Numbered from the stretch's first letter, positions 1 to 11,193 are shown. The stretch: DNA of 64,000 bases from Linnemannia hyalina (GCA_019671135.1 JAHRHY010000028.1:124001-188000); one strand, 5' to 3'. The notes: generated from the letters alone by a model not told the origin. Program-made: numbers and translations.

Positions 1-286
1 ATGTTTGTGTGCAGTAAGAGTAGTGTTTTATTCCAGTTAGTTTTGCAGGAAAAAAGCTTGAACCAAGGAAAGAGATGCCTTGCGACGACGATGGCCCACC
101 AAATTATCAACCACTCTATGTGCGACTGATGGTCCTACAATGCGAGAAAGCCATTATAATAAAACCACGGAGCAATATATATTGACCTCGTTATCCTTGT
201 TCTCTTTTCCTTGCCCTTCTACAAGACTCCTTTCATTTCACAAAAAAACACGCACTTGACATATTCGCATACACTCACACGTCAAC
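1..286 (+). promoter_or_regulatory. Upstream region of the small cysteine-motif gene
   Basis: AT-rich leader before the ATG at 287. An A/T-rich block near 153-183 (TATAATAAAA and ATATATATT) could serve as a TATA region roughly 105-130 bp upstream of the ATG. It is followed by a pyrimidine-rich stretch, as is common before fungal transcription starts. No other element is recognisable. Confidence 0.3.
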
Positions 287-829
287 ATGGAGAACGTTTG
301 CTTTGAATGTCTAGACACCATCACGGCCCAAGTAGGATCTAGTCGTCTGCTTCCTGTCTTGATCCACGACCCAGATCCGGTAGTGCCTCGTCGCTGTCTC
401 CCATGCCGCCAACATCACTTCATAAACTATCCCGAGCCTGTCCCCATAGGTGTATGGGAGCGAGATCTGGAGGATGGCCGTCATGTCGTTCCGAGTGTCA
501 CAACAAGCGAGGCGCGAAAGGAATATTGCCTCACCATCCTGTTGCCTCATATTTCCTTGACGCCAGACCGTCCCCTTGTGCAGGCTATTTTGGAAATGGC
601 CCGCCAGATTCATAGCGGTGATATCGGTGTGGAGGCATGGTCAGCGCATGGAAGAGTAGAGGGGGGACGTCCCCTCATCGGCGAGGCGAAAGTACAAATA
701 GATACACTGCGGACGTTGTTCTTTGACCGGGGCGTGCTCGCTGGATTGAACGCGAAGTTCGTGCGCGAATATTTTGTTGAGGAAATAGGAGATCCAGAAC
801 AACTCCAGGATCTGTATGCGCACGCCTAG
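287..829 (+). CDS. Small protein with two CxxC motifs, family not recognised
   Basis: Single-exon frame of 180 residues. The ATG sits in a reasonable context (GTCAACATGG) behind an A/T-rich leader. I do not recognise the family. The visible feature is an N-terminal pair of cysteine knuckles, C5-x2-C8 and C37-x2-C40, the spacing of a small zinc-binding fold. It is followed by RQHH, which could add a ligand. The rest is a mixed helical region with acidic and hydrophobic residues and no signal peptide or membrane segment. It lies next to a decayed transposon, so it could be a lineage-specific or mobile-element-associated gene. The codon pattern and clean length suggest a real gene, but no function can be assigned. 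Confidence 0.5.
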   Translation: MENVCFECLDTITAQVGSSRLLPVLIHDPDPVVPRRCLPCRQHHFINYPEPVPIGVWERDLEDGRHVVPSVTTSEARKEYCLTILLPHISLTPDRPLVQAILEMARQIHSGDIGVEAWSAHGRVEGGRPLIGEAKVQIDTLRTLFFDRGVLAGLNAKFVREYFVEEIGDPEQLQDLYAHA

Positions 830-999
830 AAGGATGTGATCTTGTTAGTTCTTTACGCGAAGCATTCGAGGGCTATAACTCGCTATGGGAGTTGAGCGGT
901 CGCAGATCTTCATTTGATAAACTGACGAGTCGCACTCTTAACACACCATTATATCCAGGAAGCATTCTCAACAACATCGTGCATCAACCTTAAGCAGAG

Positions 1000-1950
1000 G
1001 CTGCACCAAACGCTCAAGGGAACGACACCGAAACGAGCCCGTCCAAAGTCACGCGCAGAAAAGCGCAATAGGAGGTGATGATCGTAAATGACCGAGACTG
1101 GAAGGTATCCAAGTTAGGATGGGGTGACGACTCATTTACTCTTTTCGGACTCTCACCGTGTTTCGAGGTCGTTCTTGTGAAGAAGTCATCAAGCACAGGA
1201 TTGACTACAGCAAGCGCACCATTACAGCTCCGTCAATACCGAGTGGTCGTACAACGCGCACCAGAACAATTCGTAGCGGAGTATCATCCACATTCACTTT
1301 CTCAAAAACGCAGGGATCCGTTTTGGTGAGCAGGAATCCTAGAGCTGCACGCTCTACATGGACGACAACCTGTGTTATGTTATGAGGGAGTGGAATATCC
1401 ACACCTCCCTTTTCATTCATAAAAGCAGATAGTCGTAATAGTAGTCACTTCTGGTCTGGCTCGGCTATAACAGAAGGGCCAGACCAGGGCCCTAATACAA
1501 CCAACCCTTTACTCATCTTGACTTCTCTGTCCTCAGAATAAGCTAAATTCTTCACATGCGATAAGACAGCTACAGACAGGAATTCGCAGGCGGCAAGCAA
1601 CGTATACATGAGTGCAGGAGGCGTTCGACAGTCTGGATTCGAGGTCGATTTTGAGATTGCCGAGTGTGAGGTTTGGGGACTAGGTGCTAGGGCGCAACAG
1701 CGAATGGAAGATTACTCACATGGCCTTCCAATTCGCCATACCTCAGTCCTATAGAGTACTTGTGGCAACAGTTAAATGAAAGGTTCACGAGCGTGGGTTT
1801 ATTCCTGAAGGCATGCTTGACTTGTGGAAACGAGTGAGCGAGATTTGGGAAGAGGAGACGCCAATGGAGATCTGCCGCAATCTGATTCGGAGTATGTGTG
1901 AACAGATGCAAGCTATCGTCAAGGCAAAAGGAGGCAGCACACGAATTTGA
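1000..1950 (+). mobile_element. Decayed Tc1/mariner transposase (DD34E type)
   Basis: Several pieces of a Tc1/mariner transposase lie in order on the plus strand but in different frames. Around 1110-1150 is a segment reading WGDDSFTLFG, which matches the block around the first catalytic Asp. Around 1355-1415 is MDDNLCYVMREWNIHTS, typical of the stretch leading to the second Asp. Around 1688-1712 is QQRMEDY, and around 1720-1790 WPSNSPYLSPIEYLWQQLN, the classic block carrying the last acidic residue. At 1879-1950 comes the C-terminus NLIRSMCEQMQAIVKAKG, ending at a stop. Frameshifts and stops separate the blocks, so the copy is dead. I could not locate terminal inverted repeats. The family assignment rests on the order and character of these blocks. 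Confidence 0.75.
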
Positions 1951-2218
1951 TATACAAATAAAAATAATGGTTACACTATACAAATGACTCATGGTAGGTC
2001 TTTCAACAAAACCAGTACAAAGGGCACAACAATTATCTCAATTGCACCAGTAGATATATCAATGGAATACAAGTTTAATGAGAACTATAAAGATGTGGAT
2101 GTCAATGCAGTTCTTGATTTAAAGATTATAGAAGACAGAGGTTCAAAATACTTGTCCAGTTTTGTGGCTCACTATTACAGTACATCAGTGCCGTCGCTTG
2201 AAGGTTTTTTTTATTACA

Positions 2219-3712
2219 TCATTTTACCAAACCTAAAATACGCACAGTCGAGTTGACTTTGAGTGCCTCTGTCAGCGCCCGAGCTCCGTTTTGTCCGATC
2301 AAGTTGCGCCACAAGTCCAACGTGGCTAGACTGGAGTTGATCTTGAGCGCTTCAGCCAGCGCCAGAGCTCCATTTTCTCCAATTGAATTCTTGTTCAAGT
2401 CCAAACTGGTGAGAGTCGAATTAACCTTGAGCGCCTCAGCCAGCTCCTGACCTCCACTTTCTCCAATCGAGTTTTTGCTCAAGTTTAGATTTTTTAGAAT
2501 CGAGTTGGCCTTGAGCGCCTGAGCCAGCGTCTGAATTCCGTTGGATCCGATTGAGTTGCTGCTCAAGTCCAAAGTAGCCAGACTGGAGTTGGTCTTGAGT
2601 GCTTGAGCCAGCGCCTGAGCTCCGCTGAATTCGATCGAGTTGCAGCTCAAGTCCAAAGTAGTAAGCGTTGATTCGTTCTTGAGTGCTTGAGCAAGCGCCT
2701 TAGCTCCGTTGGATCCGATCGAGTTTTTGCTCAAGTCCAATGTGGTCAGAGTGGAATTGACCTTGAGTACCTCAGCCAGCGCCTGAGCTTTGTTTTCTCC
2801 GATGGTGTTGAGGCCCAAGTTCAAAGTGGTTAGCGCCGAATTGGTCTTGAGTGCTTCAACCAGCGCCTGAGCCCCATTTTCTCTGATCAAGTTGTTGCGC
2901 AAGTCCAAGATGTTCAGAGTGGAGTTGGCCTTGAGTGCTTCAGCCAGCGCCTGGGCTCCATTTTCTCTGATCGAGCCGCCGTGCAAGTCCAACGTGGTCA
3001 GTGTGGAGTTGGTCTTGAGTGCTTCAGCCAGCTCCTGAGCTCCATTTTCTCTGATCAGGTTGCTGCTCAAGTCCAAGATGGTCAGCGTCGAATTGGCCTT
3101 GAGAGCTTCAGCCAGTGCCTGAGCTCCGTTGAATTCGATCATGTTGCCGCTCAAGTTCAAAGTGGCGAGGGTTGCGTTGGTCTCAAGTGCTTTAGCTAGC
3201 GCCCGAGTTCCGTTGTCTTTGATCACGTTGAGGCGCAAGTCCAAACTGGTCAGCGTGGAGTTTGTCTTGAGAGCCTCAGACAGCGCCTGAGCTCCATTTT
3301 CTCTGATAAGGTTGTCGCCCAAGTCCAACGTGGTCAGTGTGGGGTTGGTCTTGAGCGCTTCAGCCAGTTCATGAGCTCCAGTTTCTCTGATCAGGTTTCT
3401 GCGCAAGCCCAAAGTAGTCAGCGATGAGCTGGTCAGGATGCTAGAAAGCACTTCGGTTCTTGCAGATGTCGATGATTGGTTTTGGTATATAACCCTCTCA
3501 GCCTTCAAGCTTTTGATTAGGTGCTTGTTTCTCTCGAGAGATTCCAAGCTGGGGCCTTGTTCCGACACAACGACAATCTTGTAGAGAGCTGGTGTAAAGG
3601 CATCGTTCCAATCTTGACTCACACGCGCACAGGACGCGAGGTCTTTGTGGCCAAGATAGCTAGCAATTATAGAGCGAAGCTCAGGCAGCTCGAGCGGATG
3701 TGTCTGGAACAT
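2219..3712 (-). CDS. F-box/leucine-rich-repeat protein, 14 LRRs
   Basis: Minus-strand frame of 497 residues from the ATG at 3712. The N-terminus (residues about 4-45, LPELRSIIASYLGHKDLASC then W) has the F-box-like pattern that recruits SCF ubiquitin ligases through Skp1. A linker follows, then residues 99-490 form 14 near-identical 28-residue ribonuclease-inhibitor-type repeats of the form TLDLxxNxIxxNGAxALAEALKxNSTL. Such repeats form a curved solenoid that usually binds a protein partner. An in-frame ATG 60 codons upstream at 3892 gives a hydrophobic, Ser/Pro/Cys-rich extension. I prefer 3712 because the F-box starts there. The target is unknown. Family-wide, F-box plus LRR suggests substrate selection for ubiquitylation; a different LRR-scaffold role is possible. 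Confidence 0.75.
   Translation of the reverse strand: MFQTHPLELPELRSIIASYLGHKDLASCARVSQDWNDAFTPALYKIVVVSEQGPSLESLERNKHLIKSLKAERVIYQNQSSTSARTEVLSSILTSSSLTTLGLRRNLIRETGAHELAEALKTNPTLTTLDLGDNLIRENGAQALSEALKTNSTLTSLDLRLNVIKDNGTRALAKALETNATLATLNLSGNMIEFNGAQALAEALKANSTLTILDLSSNLIRENGAQELAEALKTNSTLTTLDLHGGSIRENGAQALAEALKANSTLNILDLRNNLIRENGAQALVEALKTNSALTTLNLGLNTIGENKAQALAEVLKVNSTLTTLDLSKNSIGSNGAKALAQALKNESTLTTLDLSCNSIEFSGAQALAQALKTNSSLATLDLSSNSIGSNGIQTLAQALKANSILKNLNLSKNSIGESGGQELAEALKVNSTLTSLDLNKNSIGENGALALAEALKINSSLATLDLWRNLIGQNGARALTEALKVNSTVRILGLVK
2243..3418 (-). repeat. Tandem array of 14 x 84-bp LRR-coding units
   Basis: Each unit encodes one 28-residue LRR. At DNA level they share long identical stretches such as CTTGAGTGCTTCAGCCAGC and CTCAAGTCCAA on the plus strand, spaced 84 bp apart. 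This similarity favours unequal recombination, so repeat number probably varies between strains. Confidence 0.85.
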
Positions 3713-4359
3713 TGTTGTTTGAAAAATGAAGAGGGTGGCGGGATTGACGGGGATAACGAAGATGATGAGGGCAGTGATGAGGTGATCGGGTGCGATAATG
3801 TTAAGCAGTGGAAGAAGAGGAGGGGAGGAAGAAGAGCAAGAAGGGCAGCAAGAAGGGGAGCAAAGAAGGATAAGGAAGAAGGGAGAAAGCAAAGGAAAGA
3901 TGTCGTTTTATTGTACAGGGAGTGAGGGGTATTTAACTAGTGGAGCGCAGAAGAGAGTGGCAAAAACATATTTTATCTGGCTGGTCGTCAATGGACTCCA
4001 TAAATACGTCACCGAGGCAACTCATCATAGCATCCACTGTGCTCTACTAGCACTAATGAACTTGAATACTTACGAACATGATGGAGTTAACTAGCCTAAG
4101 TCTTGAATGCCTTTCCACGCCGCTCTCAAACCGCACTCGTGGTAGTCGCTATCATCTTGCGGTACCTTTCCTTTCCTCTGGTAGTACTTCAGGAGGCGGT
4201 AGAAAATGTGGCGGCGGTCGCGGCGTTGCTGGAGCTGGATCATCGCGTTTGCTTTTCCAGGGAAAGGAACCATTACTGGCAAGTGGCTGCAGTTAATTTG
4301 GGTGTTCTTGGCTAAGAAGATAGCCTTGAATAATGTTCGCCATATCCTCGGTGGCCATA

Positions 4360-5025
4360 ACGTTTAGAGGGTCATCTGATTCGGAGTATGCCTGGACGGA
4401 TGCAAGCTGTTATCAAGGCAAAAGGGCTCCTGATTCTCGTACTTGCCCTGGCTCGACTCGCATCGGTTCAAACTCGGACATGCCTCGGACACTGCTCGGA
4501 GAAATTCTGTCGAGAGAGAGTTCTGACGATCGAAGCCAAGAAAGATGCGTTTGATCAAGGGAGTTGTGACGCACAAGGCTGGTGAGCTCGGTCCCAGATA
4601 GTATCCTGTTGCTTGGAAAAGATGTCTCCATGGACAACCAGGGTCTTGAGGCAGGTGCACTAATCGAGAAAGGGAGCAAGTCCGACAGTGGTTTCGAGGG
4701 TAACAGACCTAACCCAGAAGGCATTCTTGATGGGGGAGGGGGGAGGGGGGGAAGTCCTTGAGACCCAATTTTCCTGCGCAGTGATGGTGGGGAATATGAG
4801 AGGGATGAATGACTGGTTCCACTGGCGGCAGACCTTGAGGCAGACGACGACGTCCCGATGAGCCAGGTAGGGGGTGATGTAAAGGAGGATCTTAGGCAGC
4901 AGAAGCATCTTAGGCAGCAGAAGCGGGTTGTCCATCTGTGGGGGTGGGGATGAATAGTCTTTTTTTTCCTCTTCTTGTTGTTGTTTGAGTTGCAATGGAT
5001 GCTTTGTGGGCGGAGGGTTGAGCAA
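4360..5025 (-). pseudogene. Broken F-box/LRR-like gene
   Basis: The minus strand opens at an ATG (5025). After a Pro/Gln/Glu-rich start it encodes LLLPKILLYITPYLAHRDVV, then CLKVCRQWNQSF, an F-box-like N-terminus of the kind seen in fungal F-box/LRR families. The frame stops at 4660-4662 after LAPFLD, but homologous-looking text continues past the stop (CTCLKTLVVHGDIFSKQQD) and then jumps frame (STEFLRAVSEACPSLNR at about 4440-4500). A Tc1/mariner fragment abuts its far end. Stop plus frameshift plus adjoining transposon scrap indicate a pseudogene. Family identity is inferred from pattern only. Confidence 0.6.
4373..4426 (+). mobile_element. Tc1/mariner transposase C-terminal scrap
   Basis: Encodes HLIRSMPGRMQAVIKAKG, the C-terminal tail of a Tc1-type transposase. 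It is clearly related at DNA level to 1879-1932 (shared TCTGATTCGGAGTATG and ATGCAAGCT...CAAGGCAAAAGG). It ends inside or beside the broken F-box gene, so either an insertion or a rearranged junction helped to break that gene. Confidence 0.7.
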
Positions 5026-8000
5026 GGGAGGGTGAGGTGATGAGTGTGGATGTGGTTTGCGTGGGTTGGACGGAGTGTCTTTCAGTGTGCGTATCTAACC
5101 CATTCCACTGCAACCCATATTATTCTCTCCATTGTTGTTCAGTGCCTTTGAATTTATTCCTTTAGTCGTCTTAAGGGCGCAAGAGGGAAGGGTTATCTTT
5201 GCTGTGACTTAACTATCATGAACTGCCTTCTTGAGGACGTGAAATGACACTAAGGAAAGAGGAAGGAAGGAAGGCGATTGAGAAGAGAGCAAAGGGAGGA
5301 AGGCGATGAAGAAGGATGTTATTTCGTTAAAAACAATAAAGCGTGCCATGATACAACACGAGAGGCGTACATCTTGGATGTTAACACAGGAGAGCCAAGA
5401 AGACTGCTGAAACGACGAAGCCATGGCATAAAGGTTACTTTTCTCCAACTCCCTCGACCTTATGGCCTGCCTCCTGCCGCCTGTTACTTTCAGCTCAGGT
5501 ACATAACAACAAAATACCTGATCAACATCAAGGATGTTTCAATTCTTATTCGTCTCACACGCTGATCAATCATCCGCTTTACACACCTTTTTCTCTCTTT
5601 CGTTGGTTCTTTTATCTCGCCATTCTTCATCTGCTGATCAAATAAACAAAAAAAACCCCGCATCCTTTGTTTGCTTACTGGTAGCTGTTTGTTACTTGAT
5701 CAATATAAGTGAAGATGAGTGTGAAGAAGAATGCCCCGAGTCTGGTCTATGTCCTACACTCTACGAAGACACCACTATCAATTCCATGAGCTGCATGTTC
5801 TAGGGTGCGCCAGAAATATTTGACCGATGCGGTCCTCACCTTTTTTTCATTCAGCTCAGCAACGTATAGTAAACGTGATTGACTTTGACCTCTTTGTATG
5901 AATTAGCCAAAGGTTACTATTACGGGAACGTTGCAGGAAAAAAAAGAAAAAGAAAACTCTAGACATGTCATTAAAGAACCAATTATCCATCATCATCATC
6001 TGGATCCATCTCTCCTTGCTTCTCGAACAACAGTAACGAAAAAAGTGCGGGAGGGGAAGGGATCTGGGCGCTATGAATCTTGTACAACCACGAAGCAAAG
6101 CACAGGGAAAAGTCAGAAAAATTGCCCACGTTTCCTCATTGTCGTTAGCACGAATGCGAATGGACGTGCCCCTAATAACGGTTTTCGCATTGATCGCTTA
6201 CACCCCCCTTGCTTTTTTTTTTTTTTCATTTGGTCACCTGCGCCTTTGAGGACGAAATAGCATGCATAGATCCTGAACGAGGGTCAACAACAAATAAATC
6301 CTAGGTAAACCTTCGGCAGCGCTCTTCTTGTTCCAGCCACGAAAAGAACCGAAAGAAAAGACCATCCACCCTGCCTCACCTTATCCCCCTGTCATTTTAG
6401 CACATGTATCTCTTTCTAAAAAAATAAGGTTAAGGCCAAGCTCCTTCTCACTTTCTCGCTCGCTCTTGTCCTAAAAATTGTTGTGCAGCCTCGGTATTGC
6501 TCGATCATTGGCTGGAACTGCGAGCACTCTCCCTCCTCACCACCACCTCTTTTTTTTCTTTTTTCGTTGGCTTCCTTTACACCTTTTACCCTTTCACACC
6601 TACCCAGTGCTACCATCTATCTCCGCCTTGGCTCACAAAGGTCATAATTAACATTGAAATGGACGTCCCGTCGTTCTATCTGCTTCATCGTGTCTCTCAA
6701 ATTTGTTTGGTATGAGCCGGAGAAAATAACGGACAACCGCCGGCTTCATCAACGCCCTCCCTCCCTCCACCCTCACTAGTCGCCCTTTCGCTTCCCCTGT
6801 TTCCCTTGTTTCCTCTCCTTCCCTGCTCAAAAATGAAAAAAAGAAGGTTGGTTGCCTCCGATTGTGGTTCGAGCCCTCCCCCTCTCAAAAAAAAACATCA
6901 CAATCCCTGGTAAACACAAAATTGCCTTGAAGGCGCGTTTGGTCCAATCGCAATCGAGCATCCGAGCAACGTGAGGAGCCGATAGGGGTCCATTGATTTC
7001 TTTTCTTTCCTTGTTTAGATTGCTTGACCACAAGGGTCTCCTGTACACATCGTCGGTAGAGTTGGGGTTAAGATCGTAGTGTGGGTCAGTCTAGAAAGGA
7101 CTTTGCTTTTTCGTCGACTGACACGCTCGTCTTTGCTTGCAATTGTATGACAAGACGCTCTCGTGGGTCGTGGGGGAAGGGGAGAGAAGGAGGGATGGAG
7201 ATGTTCATTGCCAGTCATAGCGGCATCGTGGACCGACATTCTTGTTTTGCTTGCACACCTAATCATATTACTAACGCCCAGAAAGAAAGGAACAAAGGAT
7301 CCGCTTGTCAACACAGACATCTATTTTTTTCCTCGTCTTTTTCTTTCTTGTCTGGACTCGAAGAGGCATTTCGCCTCAATTGGTCATGACAATAAAGAAA
7401 AAAAGGGGAAATTTATCATGTCCCCTTTCCATCGAGTAAAAGCAGAGAGATCCCCCTGCCTTATCGATCTGCCGATTTCTACTCTCCTCGATCCCCCAAC
7501 CGTCTTACCGCGCGCCGTCTCCCTCTCAGTTACCCTCTCGCACATCCTTGCGAGGTCGCCCGCGTTGCCTGGTTGCCTGATTACATGGTTAATGCATGAG
7601 CAAGTTGTTATTTGGCCCTCTTTCGATTTTCATTTCAACAGGGGGCCCCCTTACATCTACGCCGCGTGAGTTGGAAGTGTATGCATGAGGGTAGTGTCAA
7701 GGAGAGGAGCAAAATGAGAAAAGGTGCAAGTTTGTTGTTGCTTGTGAGCAAAAAAAGTCGACTCTCTTCTTTCTTGTATTACACCTTGCATTGTCAGCCC
7801 TTCATGCAGTGTGCGTGTGTGTATGTGTTTGTACGAGGTGTGTGGGTGCGGTGTGTGTGTGTGGGCGTATTGCAAAGACAAAGATTTGTGTGAGAGTGAG
7901 GAAGGAGAGAGCAACCAGTGGATTCCCGGGAGGCCGCAACGTGCACACGCCCGCTGCGGTCATTCAAAAATCTTATTTGTTCTGGACGCATCTCCTTTTT

Positions 8001-8462
8001 CTTTTGTTTGTTTGTTGCTGTTGAAAGGAAAAATATGTCGGTATGACTAGTTTTCTTGTGCAACAAAGCTGAGGGACCTTGTTCGTTCTTTCGATTCATT
8101 ATCCTTCCGATGGGATTGTGAACAGGTGTTTAATGGTCTGGTCGTTGTTCATTGTTGCTTGCTGAAAGGTATTTACCCCTCTTGCCATCGCTGGCGTTGT
8201 CCCTCTGTTTTCTTCTCCATAAAGGAACCTATTCTTCCTTTTCCTCCTTCCCCCTTTTTTCATTTTCTTTTGTTCTTGGTATCCTCCGAACCTTTCACTA
8301 CGTTCCTTCTTCCTCTTTGTACAATCCTTCGTCCTCTCTTTACTTCTTCCTTACTTACACCTTTTGTAACACTATTTATCCTTCACCCATCGATTCTCTC
8401 TCTCCCCCCAACTCTCACCCTTCCCCCTCTGTCACCAACATAAACAAACACAACCAGCAAAC
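5026..8462. other. Non-coding stretch with low-complexity tracts
   Basis: No supported gene in 3.4 kb. Frames here are short and overlap on both strands. The content is A- and T-runs (for example T near 6210-6225), a GT/TG-rich tract at about 7805-7865, and a long pyrimidine-rich block at about 8180-8450 immediately before the phosphate transporter. That block is probably part of the transporter's promoter and 5' leader. Confidence 0.5.
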
Positions 8463-10938
8463 ATGAGCAACAACTACCAGCACAACCAACCGCAACGCCG
8501 CCCGCAAGAATATGCCATGCAGTCCTTCCCCCAATCCCTGGAACCTCCACCAAGACGCGGCAGCAGCGCAATCCCCCACCCCTCATCCTCCTCCAATAAC
8601 AGACCTCAATCCCCCACCTACCCTCCTACTTCCTTCTCCCCTACTTCTTCTTCTTCCAATTACCCGATTCATTCTGCAGCGAGGCCGTTAATGAGCAATA
8701 ATGGGTTGAGTGATGGATACTATGATGGGCTTCCCGGTAGTCCTACACCTGGCTCTGGGCCCCGTCATAACTCTTCTTCCATCACCAACAACGCCAACAC
8801 CAACAACACATTGAACAATACCAACAACAATAACATCAACGACAACAACAACAACCAACAACCAACCTCCACAGACTTCTCCCGCGGCGGACTCTACCAA
8901 GACGACCCCCGCAACCGTCGCCTCGACACCCTCGAAAAGATCGATAACGCGGATTTCGGCTGGTTCCACGTCCGAGCCTGTATGGTCGCCGGTGTGGGCT
9001 TCTTCACCGACGCCTATGACTTGTTTGCCATTAACTTGGTCTCGCCTATGCTTGGCTTTGTTTACTTTGCGGATCAACAGAACACAGTTCCTGCAGACAT
9101 TGATGCAGGCTTGAAGATTGCGGCGAGTGTGGGGACGTTTATCGGACAGATTGGGTTTGGCTATTTGGCGGATAGGCTTGGTCGTAAGCGGGTAGGTTCT
9201 TTTTTTTTTTTTTTTTTTCCGTTTTTGCTACTTGCTCTTCTTTGTCTTTTGAGTTGGTGGTTTTTTTTGGGTAAATGTGGGTTGAGGAGTTTCTGCATTG
9301 GTGTGTGGGAAGGGGCGAAAGATGGAAGGAAAGGAAGGAAAAGGGTGCTCACAATTTGGGGATTCATGCATGTATGCTCATCACAGTCCTCTAATTGATT
9401 CATTTCCTCCCACGTTTTTATCTCTCCTTCTCTCCCTCCCTCCCTCCTCCTCCTCTACCTTACCTCTGTGACTTACACAATAGATGTACGGTGTGGAACT
9501 CGTGATCATCATCGTCGCAACATTCGGCCAAGCGCTCTGCGGAAACGCCTACGGCCTATCCCTCCCCTGGGCAATCATGGTCTGGCGGTTCATCCTCGGC
9601 ATCGGTGTCGGAGGTGACTACCCCCTCTCAGCCGTCATCACCTCAGAATTCGCAACGACCAACCGCCGTGGTGCCATGATGGCCGCAGTCTTTGCGATGC
9701 AAGGATTCGGATACCTTACCACGGCGCTTGTTGCTATTTTGCTGTTGTTGGGGTTCAAGGGGATGATTGAGGAGGATGCGAGGAATTTGGATTATGTGTG
9801 GAGGCTGTTGATTGGGTTGGGGTGTATCCCGGCGTTGGTCGCGGTGTATTTCCGAATGACGATTCCAGAGACGCCGAGGTATGTCTTGGATGTGGAGAAT
9901 AACCTGTTCAAGGCCGAGAATGATGTCAACCGAGTCATCCCGACGACCAGGAACGCGTTGCAGTCTGATAGGGATGAGGTCGATGCGCGTGCCTCCCAAT
10001 CTAGAGTCCACCCTCGTCGAAACAACAACGCTCTCGGTGGTGGTGGTGGCGACGACGGCCCCATCGGTCAAAAATCCGGCGGCTACCAAAAGAACACCTC
10101 CAACTCTGCCTCTGTCGCGGGCGGGTATAACTCTCTCTTCTCCGCATCCTCGAAAGAGAATACCGTCAACCCCAACGGCGGGACCTTCCGCGAATTCGTC
10201 CGTTACTTTTCTCGATGGGAAACCTTCAAAGTCCTGCTCGGCACCTCCGTGACCTGGTTCTCCCTCGACGTAGCCTTCTACGGCATCGGTCTCAACAATA
10301 CCTTCATCCTCTCCTCCATCCACTTCTCGCCCATCACCGGAAACGCCTACGAGACCATCTGGAACGCAACTGTCGGCCAGGCCATTATCGTCCTCCTGGG
10401 AGCCATCCCCGGTTACTGGTTCACCGTTTTCCTGATCGAACGTCTCGGACGCATCAAGATCCAAGTCATGGGCTTCGTCATGTCTTGCATCCTCTTCTGT
10501 ATCCTCGGCTTCGCCTACGCACCCATCCACAACCAATCCCCAGTCCTCTTCATCTTCCTGTTCGCACTCACCCAATTCTTCCAGAACTTTGGTCCAAACG
10601 CCACAACGTTCATCATCCCCGGAGAAGTCTTCCCAACCCGGTACCGATCCACAGGTCACGGCATCTCGGCCGGCATGGGCAAGTTAGGAGCCATCGTCGC
10701 CCAGATTGGGTTCTCATCCTTGAAGGACAAGGGCGGCAAGAACGCCGGTATCCCACAACTCCTCCAAATCTTTGCCCTCTTCATGTTCATCGGCCTCCTC
10801 TTCACCTACCTCGTCCCCGAGACAAAGGGCAAGACCTTGGAGGAACTGTGTGGAGATGAGGATTATACGAGTCGACAGTTGGATAGGGAGAGGTACCGTC
10901 AGAATGCCTTGGCGGAGAAGGATGAGGATTTGGAATGA
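8463..10938 (+). CDS. Phosphate:H+ symporter, PHO84-type MFS transporter
   Basis: Two exons, 8463-9191 and 9484-10938, joined in phase 0 across a 292-bp GTAGGT...ACAATAG intron, give 727 residues. It imports inorganic phosphate with protons at the plasma membrane. The core has 12 predicted membrane helices. The MFS loop motif GYLADRLGRKR ends exon 1. Residues lining the phosphate site in fungal and plant Pi:H+ symporters are present: D183 and D186 in TDAYDLF, D288-Y289 in GVGGDYPLS, Q316, W501/D505/Y509 in TWFSLDVAFYG, and N615 in FGPNATTF. Family members are usually about 520-590 residues. The excess is a 150-residue Ser/Asn-rich N-tail (poly-Asn at 110-131) and a 70-residue Gly/Ser/Asn-rich central loop. 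The start is the first ATG after the pyrimidine tract, in an ACAAACATG context. Confidence 0.93.
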
Positions 10939-11187
10939 GATGAGAAGGGAGTTTTTGGTGGAGGTATTCCCCTTTTGCCGATTTCTCCCACTCGTAACAA
11001 GCTTAGGTAAATAATTAGTCTTCATTTACCCCCTCTTCCTCCTCCTCCTCCTCCTCCTCCTCTTTCACCCCCACACTTTTGCACTTTCATTCATAATACT
11101 TCATAGTTTGTCAACTGTACCATAAAAAAAAGAACACATATCCTATCCACCACCCGCACTGCATTGACGGTCCAAAATGAATGAGAG

Positions 11188-11193
11188 AATAAA
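11188..11193 (+). terminator. Poly(A) signal of the phosphate transporter
   Basis: AATAAA about 250 bp after the stop at 10938, past a CCT-repeat and A-rich 3' UTR. Confidence 0.45.

Noticed and set aside
3713..3892. Upstream ATG extending the F-box/LRR protein by 60 residues
   Set aside because: The extension is hydrophobic and Cys/Ser/Pro-rich, and the F-box begins directly after the internal ATG. The longer form is possible but less likely.
7612..8099. Overlapping Val/Cys- or Thr/His-rich frames around the GT tract
   Set aside because: They are translations of a GT/CA simple repeat in several frames.
9643..10659. 338-residue minus-strand frame opposite the phosphate transporter
   Set aside because: It is the mirror of a C-ending-codon-rich exon. 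Composition is Asp/Gly/Glu/Val noise with no domain.
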